The translations under genes and the position numbers were made by a program. Of a stretch of DNA of 53,422 bases, positions 41,098 through 49,760 are shown piece by piece. The DNA is from an uncultured Ruminococcus sp. GTDB taxonomy: Bacteria > Bacillota > Clostridia > Oscillospirales > Acutalibacteraceae. The stretch's first letter is position 1. Each line of letters begins with the position of its first letter. The stretch lies in assembly GCA_902776375.1 (NCBI GenBank), contig CACYPV010000018.1:1-53422 (forward strand), written 5' to 3'. The notes beneath the pieces are model-generated. The model saw nothing but the letters and a program-made list of their open reading frames with translations. It did not search any database and was not told where the DNA came from.

Positions 41098-42084
41098 TTA
41101 GTAACTTTGTGAGATACCCTGCTCTCGTTCGTAGTCCTCGCGGGTGCAGTAGGTGTGGAAGGCTTCATTTGAAATCTTTCTGCCGAGGATCTTTTCGAGA
41201 CGAAGTTTTTCCATCGTGTTCATTTCGTTGACGTAATGCGGCTGATAATAGTAGTCCGCCGGCACGGATGAAAGTATATCTCCGAGGAGATTGAACAGTC
41301 CGTCGGTGCTTGTCATGGTGAAACTGTCGTCGTGGTATGGCGTGATATAGTCGCAGTAGGTGTCAAGCATTGCGCCGTCACAGCCGCCCATGGCGAAGTA
41401 CAATTCCAAATTGTTTTTCAGAAATCGCTCATCAAACAACTTGTTGTCGCGGACTTTGTAGCCCTCGGGCGTGGTGAAGGTGATATATTTATACTTGTCT
41501 TCCCACTGCACCTTGTAGCCGTGTTCGCGCATATACTCGATGAATTCTTCCTTCGTTGACGACCAACCAATGGCGCAGGATGCTATTTCAATCAGGTCAC
41601 GCTTCCATCTTGAGTGGCGCGGATTCTTGGTTTTGGTCTCCGTCACGCTCAGCCCATACTCGCGGCACAGCTGATTGGAATACTCCTTGACCTGCAACAT
41701 CTCATCGCGGCTTTGGTGGAATTTCTTTCCGTCTTCGCAGTTGACGCTGTTCATAATAAGATGATTGTGGATGGCATGGGTGTTTGTGTGCGTAGCAACA
41801 AGCACTTGAAATCCGGGAAAGTATTCCGCAAACTTCAATCCGATTTCGTGCGCTGTCTCCGGCGTGAGATCGTCATCGGGCGAGAATGACTGCACGATAT
41901 GATAGTAGCTCCTGCCATCCTCCTTGTGAAACCGCTTCTTAACGAACCGGAATTCATCGAGGGCGCTCTCGGGTGAACAGTTCACTCCGCTGATCAATTT
42001 GCTCTCCGTCGCTTCACGGCGCGTAACATAATCAAAAATATTGTTCATCGGACTTCCTGAGTTAACAAATTTAACGACTGCCAT
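41098..42084 (-). CDS. Relaxase / mobilization nuclease
   Basis: A 328-aa relaxase of the PF03432 type. The N-terminal tyrosine is in NNIFDYVTRR (Tyr19) and the metal-binding histidines are in THTNTHAIHNHLIMNSV. It would nick oriT and lead the strand into a recipient. It overlaps the end of mobC by 40 nt and has GAGGAGGTGG upstream of its ATG. The usual primase or helicase extension is absent, so it is a short mobilization-type relaxase. Confidence 0.92.
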   Translation of the reverse strand: MAVVKFVNSGSPMNNIFDYVTRREATESKLISGVNCSPESALDEFRFVKKRFHKEDGRSYYHIVQSFSPDDDLTPETAHEIGLKFAEYFPGFQVLVATHTNTHAIHNHLIMNSVNCEDGKKFHQSRDEMLQVKEYSNQLCREYGLSVTETKTKNPRHSRWKRDLIEIASCAIGWSSTKEEFIEYMREHGYKVQWEDKYKYITFTTPEGYKVRDNKLFDERFLKNNLELYFAMGGCDGAMLDTYCDYITPYHDDSFTMTSTDGLFNLLGDILSSVPADYYYQPHYVNEMNTMEKLRLEKILGRKISNEAFHTYCTREDYEREQGISQSY

Positions 42085-42362
42085 AGCCGTGCCACCTCCT
42101 CTCTCGTCTCGCGCAAATCTACCTCGTAAATGTAGCCGGAGTTGACTGCTCTCGTCAGCTGGTTGAGGTTGTTTCCGATTTTTCTCAGCTCATTTGCTAC
42201 TTCATCTACGCCTTTGACGACGATAATCTTTTTGCCAAGCGCACAGTCACGCAGATACATGCTCGGCGTTCGGTAAGATGAGTACGCCTTTTCCTCGATG
42301 ATTTTTCTCTGCTCGGGCGTAACTCTCGTTGAAATGATTTCGGTTTTTGTTTGTGTTTTCAT
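42045..42362 (-). CDS. mobC: MobC-type relaxosome protein
   Basis: A 105-aa accessory protein. ISTRVTPEQRKIIEEKAYSS is the ribbon-helix-helix-like N-terminus, and NELRKIGNNLNQLTRAVNSG is the MobC C-terminal signature. It opens the DNA strands at oriT for the relaxase. ATG 42362 follows TTTGGAGGTG. Confidence 0.92.
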   Translation of the reverse strand: MKTQTKTEIISTRVTPEQRKIIEEKAYSSYRTPSMYLRDCALGKKIIVVKGVDEVANELRKIGNNLNQLTRAVNSGYIYEVDLRETREEVARLWQSLNLLTQEVR

Positions 42363-42377
42363 AAAAATCACCTCCAA

Positions 42378-42472
42378 AGATTTTAATAAAGGGGTGCGGG
42401 CCTTGCCCGCATCTGCCTTTGCGGCAGCCCGAAAGAGGGCGGTCGTAATACAAAGGCGAAACTGGCAATAAA
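42378..42472 (-). other. Candidate oriT region
   Basis: Immediately upstream of mobC lie clustered hairpins: GCGGGC-CTT-GCCCGC (42397-42411), CTGCC-TTTG-CGGCAG, and CCGCCCT-CTTT-CGGGCTG on the minus strand, the last followed by features like TATTACGACCGCCCT. Origins of transfer for this relaxase class lie beside mobC and have such repeats near a CGCCCT-type nick site. This is position and structure evidence only. No gene is seen between 42378 and 42681. Confidence 0.4.
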
Positions 42473-42681
42473 GCAGGAATTATTTTCTGTTTTGTAGAGT
42501 GGGTATGCTGTGTTTTGGGGCAACAGGAGCAACATTTAACCTCAGCGCACTGTTCATCAGCTTTTCCAAAACAAATCGGAGCGACAAAGAAGCAACATGC
42601 TGCACATTTGTCACCCCAACAGAAAAAGGAAAAATCCCGTGCTGACTGCGATTTTGAAACTTTGTCACCCGCGTCACCCGT

Positions 42682-44445
42682 TTATTCACACAACTCTGCG
42701 ACCGCGTCAGCCTTATCTTTGATCAGGCAGATAAAGCGGAGCGTTTTATCACCTAAGCGGATAGACTTTGTGTTCTTGCCCTTGTCGCAAATTGTCAAGC
42801 CTTCTTCGGCGAGCGCTTTAATCAATCCGTTTTTGGAAATCGAAAACGCTTCTTCTTGCTCGCCGCATAACCGTTTGACTTGCTTGTGAGCGATATCTGC
42901 ATTGAGATAGAAAAATTCATCATCTTGATAGCCGATATAGTTTACAGGCTTGAATTCAACCGGATTATGTTTATCCAGCAACACAGCCTGTCCGCTTTCG
43001 ATCAAGGAGTATAATTTCTGAATGAATTTGTGCGTCGGCTTGTCCTGATCGATATTCATGCTCTGCTTTTTTGCAAGTTCATACAAACAATTTCTGCAAC
43101 GCTCGAATGTCGAATGGTAATCTTCTTTGGAAATGATTTCATAGTCCAACAGAAAGAATAAAAAGTATTCTATACCAATCATCAGCCATGCGTAGATCTC
43201 AGGCACTCTGCCGTGACAGTGTATACCTGAATTGATAAACTCCTGACGGTAATTCTGAAAGCTTTTCTTCAGCTGATTGACGAATGACCGCTCAGTATCC
43301 TTGTCTTTCAAAAGCCGCGCCTTTATCCATTCCGTGTACGCCAGCATACAACCGCGGAGTGTGCCTTTTTCTGCTTCGCGCTGAAATTTGGAAAGGTTAT
43401 TCAGATCGATCATGCCATCGCGCAGCTCCAAGCAAAAATATCTTGCTGTTCCGCTCTCGCCAATATCGGGAGCCTGCTCGGCGGTGATGATGGCGTTACC
43501 CTGCGGCGGTCTTGACTGCATCGGAGTAGAATCTGATTTTAATCTTCCTCTGCCGATACGGTCGCCGTAGCCGCGCATGATCTGCTGTGCTGTTTCAGTC
43601 AGCTTGTTGGCTTCTTTTCTGCCGCTTGGGTGAAAGTCATCAATGCACGTCAGCACGTCCTTCAATGAAAAGGCGTTGTACATAATACTGTTTGCGGTAT
43701 CCCGAAATGACAATGGCAAATCCGAACTGTTGAACCTTCCGAAAAACGAAAGGAACAATGCCGCCAACGTACTCTTGCGCGTTCCTGTTCTGCCGAGCAA
43801 ACAGAGGACAAATTTCGGTTCGCAATTTGCCTTATGAAGAAACTCATTCAGCGGAGTCAGAAAAGTAAATGCCAACAACGGCAAAGTGATTTCATCAGGC
43901 GCAAAAGGGAAATAGCTCGTCATAAAATATGCGCTTGACAAATCTGAAACTATCCAACCATCGGCTTTTTCATATCGGCTGAGTTTTCCTCTCAGAGTGA
44001 CATCATGCTTGCCGTCGTTTGGCAGCAGATATTCCCAATGATTGTCTATCAGCTTCCAGCCGGTAACATGATAGATTTGGATTCTCTCTGCGTTCTCTGC
44101 CGTTTGCTGAATGGCGTGACGGACGTATTCTTTGACGCTTCTTTCCGGTTCAAGAACGCAATCCGCACCCCAGCGCTCAATCAGCCAGTTGAAGGATCCA
44201 AGCTCCGCACCTGTCACATCGATTTTCGGAAGCACTCTGCCGCTTGAATGAACGCCGCCTAAACGAAGCACAGTTTTTACTTCTGCGCCGTCGTCAACGC
44301 TGACCTCGCTGACAATGTACGGCAGAAAGTTGCAAAGTTTTTTAGATGTGATTCCGCTTTTGTTGGTTACCTCTTTGTAAAGGCAACCGTCCACCACCTT
44401 GTACGGAAGCGGGTACTGTACAAGGTTGTCCGTTGGATTACACAT
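42682..44445 (-). CDS. DUF927-like AAA/helicase-type ATPase
   Basis: A 587-aa protein. Walker A is LLGRTGTRKSTLAALF (about 225-240), Walker B-like is LTCIDDFHPSG, and a sensor-like ARYFCLEL follows. The N-terminal part and the P-loop pattern match DUF927-type domains found on Firmicute mobile elements, thought to act as DNA-unwinding replication proteins. It is transcribed in the same direction as mobC. It may support element replication after excision or transfer. Confidence 0.75.
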   Translation of the reverse strand: MCNPTDNLVQYPLPYKVVDGCLYKEVTNKSGITSKKLCNFLPYIVSEVSVDDGAEVKTVLRLGGVHSSGRVLPKIDVTGAELGSFNWLIERWGADCVLEPERSVKEYVRHAIQQTAENAERIQIYHVTGWKLIDNHWEYLLPNDGKHDVTLRGKLSRYEKADGWIVSDLSSAYFMTSYFPFAPDEITLPLLAFTFLTPLNEFLHKANCEPKFVLCLLGRTGTRKSTLAALFLSFFGRFNSSDLPLSFRDTANSIMYNAFSLKDVLTCIDDFHPSGRKEANKLTETAQQIMRGYGDRIGRGRLKSDSTPMQSRPPQGNAIITAEQAPDIGESGTARYFCLELRDGMIDLNNLSKFQREAEKGTLRGCMLAYTEWIKARLLKDKDTERSFVNQLKKSFQNYRQEFINSGIHCHGRVPEIYAWLMIGIEYFLFFLLDYEIISKEDYHSTFERCRNCLYELAKKQSMNIDQDKPTHKFIQKLYSLIESGQAVLLDKHNPVEFKPVNYIGYQDDEFFYLNADIAHKQVKRLCGEQEEAFSISKNGLIKALAEEGLTICDKGKNTKSIRLGDKTLRFICLIKDKADAVAELCE

Positions 44446-44485
44446 AGGTAATTCCTCCTTTCAAAAATATTTTTACAAATACAAA

Positions 44486-44510
44486 ACTCCCACTCATTAA
44501 AAGTGGGAGT
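44486..44510. promoter_or_regulatory. 9-bp hairpin between divergent genes
   Basis: ACTCCCACT (44486-44494) pairs perfectly with AGTGGGAGT (44502-44510), 7-nt loop. On the minus strand it is followed by TTTGTATTT and lies in the leader of the ATPase gene. It may be an attenuator or protein-binding hairpin. Confidence 0.5.
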
Positions 44511-44580
44511 AGTATTCATATTTGCAAATAGGTTGATTTTCAAAATGAATTATGATAATATTGATGGCAGGTGATGTAAT

Positions 44581-45120
44581 TTGAATACACGATATAATAT
44601 CCACATGCTCTCAGCGCGTTCACTTATCAGTTACGCGAAAGAGGAAAACAATCAATATACATTTCATCTCAGCAAACCGGACACGCGCAAGTGTATCATG
44701 CGTGAAGCGGCTGATGAGCAGGACGATAACGCACTGTTTTATCAGACGATGTGTGTTCTCCACGGCAGCAATATTGAACCTCCGCAAAGCGAAACTGCGC
44801 TTTGCGATTTGCAGGATGTGATTTTATATGTTGACTTCAATGGTATATTTGACCGTGGCAACTCTCCGAAAATGATGGAACGGCAGAAGAAAGCCGAAGC
44901 GATGTTTCGCCCTGAGGGTGTAACACTTGACTTTGGGAACGGCGCTCAGCGTTACCTTGCCTTTGAGCGTTCGGGCAGTATGAGCCGTCAGGCAAAGCTG
45001 TCGTTTATCCGCGCAGATGTTCACGATGAAGTGCGCAGACGAATCATGATGGATATGGTTGTCGGTGACTGTCAGCTTTCAAAGCTCTATGCCTATAAGG
45101 GTAATTGTAGTGAAAAATGA
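44581..45120 (+). CDS. N-terminal part of an RNA polymerase-like protein (split gene)
   Basis: A 179-aa protein from TTG 44581 (after AGGTGA). The end of the sequence, LDFGNGAQRYLAFERSGSMS then SFIRADVHDEVRRRIMMDM and LSKLYAYKG, reads like the region that, in full-length relatives I remember from Firmicute conjugative elements, continues without a break into the polypeptide encoded next (45110-47524). Here the frame stops right after SKLYAYKG and the next segment continues in another frame. So it is probably the front part of one broken gene, though separate translation with coupling at the GTG 45110 start is possible. Confidence 0.6.
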   Translation: MNTRYNIHMLSARSLISYAKEENNQYTFHLSKPDTRKCIMREAADEQDDNALFYQTMCVLHGSNIEPPQSETALCDLQDVILYVDFNGIFDRGNSPKMMERQKKAEAMFRPEGVTLDFGNGAQRYLAFERSGSMSRQAKLSFIRADVHDEVRRRIMMDMVVGDCQLSKLYAYKGNCSEK

Positions 45121-47524
45121 AACCTACCGCGCTCAGTCAAAAGTGGTTTCTGTTGAAGGAACTGCTGTCAGCGAAGCGGTCAAAAAGTATAACCGCAAGG
45201 AAGAATTAAGAGATATTACGGTTCTTCGCCATGACGGTGAAGGATTGATTTCCAAGGAGCTTGCAAAAACAGTTGACGTTATTTATTGTGGTAAACACAT
45301 GCACCATTCCTTCCAAATCCGTATGCCGTATGTCAAGGGTATGGTTCATGAAATTAATTTCAAGGATTTCCTGAAAAGTGCGGGCAGTGAATATATAACA
45401 GACATTTGGGGCGTTCGGCATCCTGTTGATAAGGTGGAAATGATACTCACACAGAGTATGTTTAAGGGCTATGGCTGGCTGACCGAAAACGGTATGGATT
45501 GGAATGACTATTTAAACATTTTCAAAAAGTATAATCATGCGCTGTATATAACCAATGTCAGCAAGGTGAAGCCCGACGACCACACGGAGCTGAACTATCA
45601 ATTTCTCAACACCCTATCTATGACTGCAGAAGAATTTCGTCCGCTTGATTTGCCTGACGGCTGGGAGAACAGCCCTGCCGAGGATAAAAGAGAATGGATT
45701 ACGAAAGCAACCGAACAAAGATATTTTGATTTTTGCCGTAATGAGGATTTTCGCAGGCAGTATTTTATTGATAAAAACAATACACTTGGAAAGTGTATTA
45801 AAAAGAATCCTTTGTTTGTCAATGAAAAAGCGTGTGTCAAGGAACTGAACGATAACGCCGACAAGCTGATTCGGCAGTACAGTTTAGGCAGGCTGCTCGT
45901 AAAGGGCGACAACCGCTTTCTCTCTGATGATTTGCTGGATTTGTTGATATTTATGATCGATTCCGGTGTCAAAAGGGATCATCGGCAAAGCGTGTTTTGG
46001 TCGGTGGCAATGACAGAGCGGTTTAAGAAAAATAGCTTTTACTCGCCGGGCGCGTCATATGATGCCGACGCGGTTTGTACGCTTCTGCGCAATCCGCATA
46101 TCGCACGCAACGAGGAAATTCAGCTCGGTCTTTATGGCAAATCAAGTAATATGAGAAAACACTATCTTTCTCAGCTGACAGATGTAGTGATGGTAGACCC
46201 TGAGAGCCTTGCGGCGCAGCGTTTGGGCGGCGCTGATTTTGACGGCGATATGATAAAAACGATTGCGGATGATCTGCTTAACGAATGTGTAAAGCGGAAT
46301 TACGAATATGATGATTTGAATGACCGCAGTAATCTTCCTCTGCTGTATATTCCGTCAGAAGAACCTGTTACACGAAACGCCAACGACTGGCACGACAGGT
46401 TTGTGACGGTTCGCGATACGTTTTCCTCACGTGTTGGGCAAATCTGCAATGCCGCATTTGACAGAAGCATTATAGCTTATGATGAAAACTCAAACGACGA
46501 GGAACGCCAGCACTGCCGTGAACAGACGGAGGTTCTGTCCATTCTGACAGGCTTGGAGATAGATTCCGTTAAAAGCGGCGTGAAGCCTGATTTGTCTGAA
46601 TACCTTGTCAGAGAACGAAGGGCACACAATCTCTTCCTCAAATACAAATCCTTGCTGGAGCTTGACCGGAACCACGCTTGGTACGAGGATTCACCGCAGA
46701 AGAAAATCAAGCAATTCTTTGAAGCAACCGATTGGAGTAAGGTGACCTCGAATGTAGAGCGGTTGCCGTATTTAGCCAAGCAATTAAAGGAAAACACAAA
46801 ACGTCTAAACCCGAAACCGGCAAAGGACAGCGAGCTGTTCACTTTTGCGACAAAGCCTGATTGGAAGAATCGCTTGGATTTAAATATTTTATCTTCCGTC
46901 GGATTTTTGTTGCAGCAATATGAAGCGGTTTTATTCAGAATCCGCGCCTGCCGCGCACCGATTAAGAACAAAGCAAGTCAAAACGATATTGACCGTATTC
47001 TCTATTCAAGAGGGCAGGAGGAGTTTATTGACAGTGACGCACTCTACGCAGCATTTTCAATGCTATCGCCGGAACGGATTTCAGTGGTTCGAGAAGAACT
47101 TAAAAATCAGTTGTGGCATTTGATGGATAAGGATTCACGGATTGATTTTCTGAGTGAGCTTCTCCCTGAATATGAAGATTATTATATCTTACTGGCAGAT
47201 TTCCGTTTCGGAGGTTACCGGGTACTCGGCGACTTAATTTGTGACATTGGCGATGAGAACAATGCGACAGAACGCAAAAAACTCCTCCGGTCAAACGACT
47301 CGAAGGAGTTCAATGAAATGATGCAGGCGTATTTGAATAAATCTCACGCACAGAGTTACCGTCAGGCGGTTGCTGCTGCGTGCAGGGCTTTGATGGATAA
47401 AATTATCAAGCCGAAGAAGGCAGTGCCGTATTTGGTGGCTCTCGGAAAGCGTGATTTTCTGTGGGAGATGCTGCCCGACGCGGTTTATTCGTATGTGCTG
47501 GGGGTGAAGAAAAATGCTGAATGA
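45110..47524 (+). CDS. Double-psi beta-barrel RNA polymerase-like protein
   Basis: An about 804-aa protein. The key motif is RLGGADFDGDMIKTI at residues about 371-385, the DFDGD metal-binding loop of the catalytic double-psi barrel of RNA polymerase beta' and of the single-chain YonO/eukaryotic RdRP group. Much of the rest is helical (for example SSRVGQICNAAFDRSIIAY). I chose GTG 45110 (after AAGGG); TTG 45059 and ATG 45089 are alternatives. If active, it would let the element transcribe its own genes or prime DNA. Its front part is encoded separately upstream and overlaps by 11 nt. No beta-like partner is seen. Confidence 0.75.
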   Translation: MKNETYRAQSKVVSVEGTAVSEAVKKYNRKEELRDITVLRHDGEGLISKELAKTVDVIYCGKHMHHSFQIRMPYVKGMVHEINFKDFLKSAGSEYITDIWGVRHPVDKVEMILTQSMFKGYGWLTENGMDWNDYLNIFKKYNHALYITNVSKVKPDDHTELNYQFLNTLSMTAEEFRPLDLPDGWENSPAEDKREWITKATEQRYFDFCRNEDFRRQYFIDKNNTLGKCIKKNPLFVNEKACVKELNDNADKLIRQYSLGRLLVKGDNRFLSDDLLDLLIFMIDSGVKRDHRQSVFWSVAMTERFKKNSFYSPGASYDADAVCTLLRNPHIARNEEIQLGLYGKSSNMRKHYLSQLTDVVMVDPESLAAQRLGGADFDGDMIKTIADDLLNECVKRNYEYDDLNDRSNLPLLYIPSEEPVTRNANDWHDRFVTVRDTFSSRVGQICNAAFDRSIIAYDENSNDEERQHCREQTEVLSILTGLEIDSVKSGVKPDLSEYLVRERRAHNLFLKYKSLLELDRNHAWYEDSPQKKIKQFFEATDWSKVTSNVERLPYLAKQLKENTKRLNPKPAKDSELFTFATKPDWKNRLDLNILSSVGFLLQQYEAVLFRIRACRAPIKNKASQNDIDRILYSRGQEEFIDSDALYAAFSMLSPERISVVREELKNQLWHLMDKDSRIDFLSELLPEYEDYYILLADFRFGGYRVLGDLICDIGDENNATERKKLLRSNDSKEFNEMMQAYLNKSHAQSYRQAVAAACRALMDKIIKPKKAVPYLVALGKRDFLWEMLPDAVYSYVLGVKKNAE

Positions 47525-48350
47525 ACCGAAAGAATTCAAGGCATATACGCGATTTCCGAAGTACGACGCCAACGGCAAACGTGATATGTCGTTCTTAGGG
47601 CGGTTTACCTTTGACATGCTGATAAAACAAATCGGGCTGCACAGGGTTTTGACAACTATCGCACGCGGATATATGTTTGAATCGGAAACTCCTGATATTG
47701 ACCGTGCAAAAGGGGCATTGCAGGCATGGTGCAGTTTACCGACAGAAAAGAAAGAAGATTGGAAAGCAAACACCAATTTCAATCATCTTCATACAGACTT
47801 TCCCGATTTGGTGGACAAAGAAGGACGCGGCTGGTTTTACCGGCACGTACATAACATCTGTGATTTTGTCAAAAACAATCCCAGCTCTGTCAGCAAGACG
47901 ACAGTTTCAAAGTGCGAATTGCTGAAAAAGGGTTTTGACAAGGAATGGGAGAAAAAAGTGATTCAATTTCAGGTGCCGATTTTTTCAACCACAACCATAG
48001 GCTCGTGGATATTACGTTTTGACGATATTCTCGCTGATGCGCTGGAATTAGGAAAACTTCAAAATAAAGAATTTTCTCTTTCTGACAGTATCTGCGAATA
48101 CATTGTAGCGCATGTCGCTTCACCTGCCCAGCCTGCCGCTGAATTACTGGTAAAGTATTATATCGCTAACAAGCCCGATGATACCGATAAGGTGGTGTTG
48201 CCGATCACGAACTTCGACGCTTATTTCGGCAACGGTACTTTCAGTAAAAAGTGGCTGCCGAAGGAATTTGACTCTATCATCACCCGAGACCCGCAGAGCA
48301 ACGGTGTGTCGCGCTATTCGCTCCATGAAAATATATTAAAAATGATATGA
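47514..48350 (+). CDS. Unknown protein following the polymerase-like gene
   Basis: A 278-aa protein that overlaps the polymerase-like gene by 11 nt, with GGGGGTGAAG before its ATG, so it is translated in step. The sequence (MLNEPKEFKAYTRFPKYDAN, GKRDMSFLGRFTFDML, KSFDKEW-like KKGFDKEWEKKVI) shows no domain I recognise. The tight coupling suggests it works with the polymerase-like protein, perhaps as an accessory or template-recognition factor. Confidence 0.7.
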   Translation: MLNEPKEFKAYTRFPKYDANGKRDMSFLGRFTFDMLIKQIGLHRVLTTIARGYMFESETPDIDRAKGALQAWCSLPTEKKEDWKANTNFNHLHTDFPDLVDKEGRGWFYRHVHNICDFVKNNPSSVSKTTVSKCELLKKGFDKEWEKKVIQFQVPIFSTTTIGSWILRFDDILADALELGKLQNKEFSLSDSICEYIVAHVASPAQPAAELLVKYYIANKPDDTDKVVLPITNFDAYFGNGTFSKKWLPKEFDSIITRDPQSNGVSRYSLHENILKMI

Positions 48351-48519
48351 CCGAAAGTGCAGCCGAGCGAATCTACTGCATTTTTCTTATCGCCTGAAAT
48401 GTCGCCGATAAACCGCGACAAATCGCCTGTGTGGGCTTTATTCTGTTTTATCGGGTACGACTGCGCGTTTTTTATTCGCGCGACACGGGGCGAAATTTTG
48501 TTTTTTCTGCAAATTAAAA

Positions 48520-48552
48520 GAACCGTCGTATCGTTTACCAACACGACGGTTC
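48520..48552. terminator. Terminator between convergent genes
   Basis: GAACCGTCGT (48520-48529) pairs with ACGACGGTTC (48543-48552). On the minus strand it is followed by TTTTAATTTG, 4 nt after the restriction gene. The preceding 48351-48519 stretch holds no convincing gene. Confidence 0.75.
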
Positions 48553-48555
48553 AAT

Positions 48556-49614
48556 TCATGTATTTCCTCTCATCGTGAAATACAATGTTTGGTCAAATCT
48601 GCGTTCCGGCATTAAGCGATCAATATATCCTGGTTCAATAATCTCATTCACTACATTCTTGTTTATCGCCAAGTTTTGAACTCTGTCCGTTGTAACATAC
48701 TTTCTCCATAAAGAGCCGCCCACAGCAAATTCTTTGTCCGTTTGATTGCCAAAAGCCATTTGACGATAAATATCAGTGATTCTTATTCTGCCGGATTTAC
48801 TTAACTCCCATAGACATCTTGCCAATCTTGCAGAGGCTCTCATTCCACGTCTCATAGTATCAGCAGGCAACGCTGAATTATCTAAAAACAATCTTGAAAA
48901 AGCATAATCGCTCCAAACCACAATGTCAAACGCTTGATCAGCTAAAATCGGAGACTGTCCCTGTGTTTTCCAAAGCGTTTGCATTAGCAATGGCTTTTGG
49001 TTAGTGTAGTATTGCAGTTGAAACTGATTGATAGCATCACATAGATAAGGGATTTTATGAGTCATTTCATAATCGTTATCCCACATTTGAATCGAGGAAC
49101 AGGCTTCTTCAAATATTTCTCTAACGTTACGAGCGTGATCTTTTATCGTGTCAAACATACCAAGAGCACAATACGAAGTAGTAGCAGCTCTAACTACTAG
49201 CTCAGAACCCCATTTATCCTCTGTCTGCGTACTTGTTTGTGAAGTTGGAATAACAGTCAATTTTACTTCAAGTGGAGATAAGTAGTTTCCGTCCGTGTCC
49301 TTAACTACCAAATCAATTCCATCAATTGAGTCAAAAGAGTATTGTTGATAAGGAGCAAAGACAGATTCAAAGCTGAAATATAAGTCATGCGGTGTTTTAT
49401 CCCCACAATTAAACACCTGCCTAATTGGAATTTCCCGCGGCACTACTTTTAAATGACCGTTAATGATATCTAATGTTATATATATGGCGTTGATGTTCCT
49501 ATCAAGCATATAACAGGCTAAGGAAGTAGGAAAGCTCGAATTAAAACAATTCTTTCCCCAATGATTGTTTTCTGAACGATTAGAATGATAAATTCCGTAC
49601 AGACCTGTGGACAT
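48556..49614 (-). CDS. HindVP-family type II restriction endonuclease
   Basis: A 352-aa nuclease. The N-terminus LYGIYHSNRSENNHWGKNCF, then NSSFPTSLACYML, is the hallmark of the HindVP family. A PD-(D/E)xK-type site is visible as GIDLVVKDTDG, followed by SPLEVKLTVIP. HindV cuts GRCGYC. ATG 49614 follows AAAGGAGG. It is divergent from its methyltransferase across a tandem operator that contains two GACGTC sites, which match GRCGYC. Confidence 0.85.
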   Translation of the reverse strand: MSTGLYGIYHSNRSENNHWGKNCFNSSFPTSLACYMLDRNINAIYITLDIINGHLKVVPREIPIRQVFNCGDKTPHDLYFSFESVFAPYQQYSFDSIDGIDLVVKDTDGNYLSPLEVKLTVIPTSQTSTQTEDKWGSELVVRAATTSYCALGMFDTIKDHARNVREIFEEACSSIQMWDNDYEMTHKIPYLCDAINQFQLQYYTNQKPLLMQTLWKTQGQSPILADQAFDIVVWSDYAFSRLFLDNSALPADTMRRGMRASARLARCLWELSKSGRIRITDIYRQMAFGNQTDKEFAVGGSLWRKYVTTDRVQNLAINKNVVNEIIEPGYIDRLMPERRFDQTLYFTMRGNT

Positions 49615-49631
49615 AGCGTTGCCTCCTTTGA

Positions 49632-49702
49632 TTGATACCAAATAATTGATACCAAATAATTGACGTCAAATAGTTGACGTCAAAGACTTTTCATGTTATT
49701 AT
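49632..49702. promoter_or_regulatory. Tandem operator and promoter of the restriction-modification genes
   Basis: Four palindromic boxes recur every 14 bp: TTGATACCAA (49632-49641, 49646-49655) and TTGACGTCAA (49660-49669, 49674-49683). The methyltransferase promoter TTGACG (49674-49679), 17 bp, TATTAT (49697-49702) uses the last box as its -35. The two latter boxes contain GACGTC (49662-49667, 49676-49681), a GRCGYC site. Methylation or protein binding here could control both genes. Confidence 0.75.
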
Positions 49703-49760
49703 TTTATAGAATTTATTTTATTATATCATGGATTTGTATTATTATCAAGTGGAGGTTACT

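Noticed and set aside
48357-48578. 73-aa frame after the unknown gene at 47514
   Set aside because: It runs through a terminator and into the restriction gene; no RBS. The DNA may be conserved on related elements but is probably not coding in this frame.
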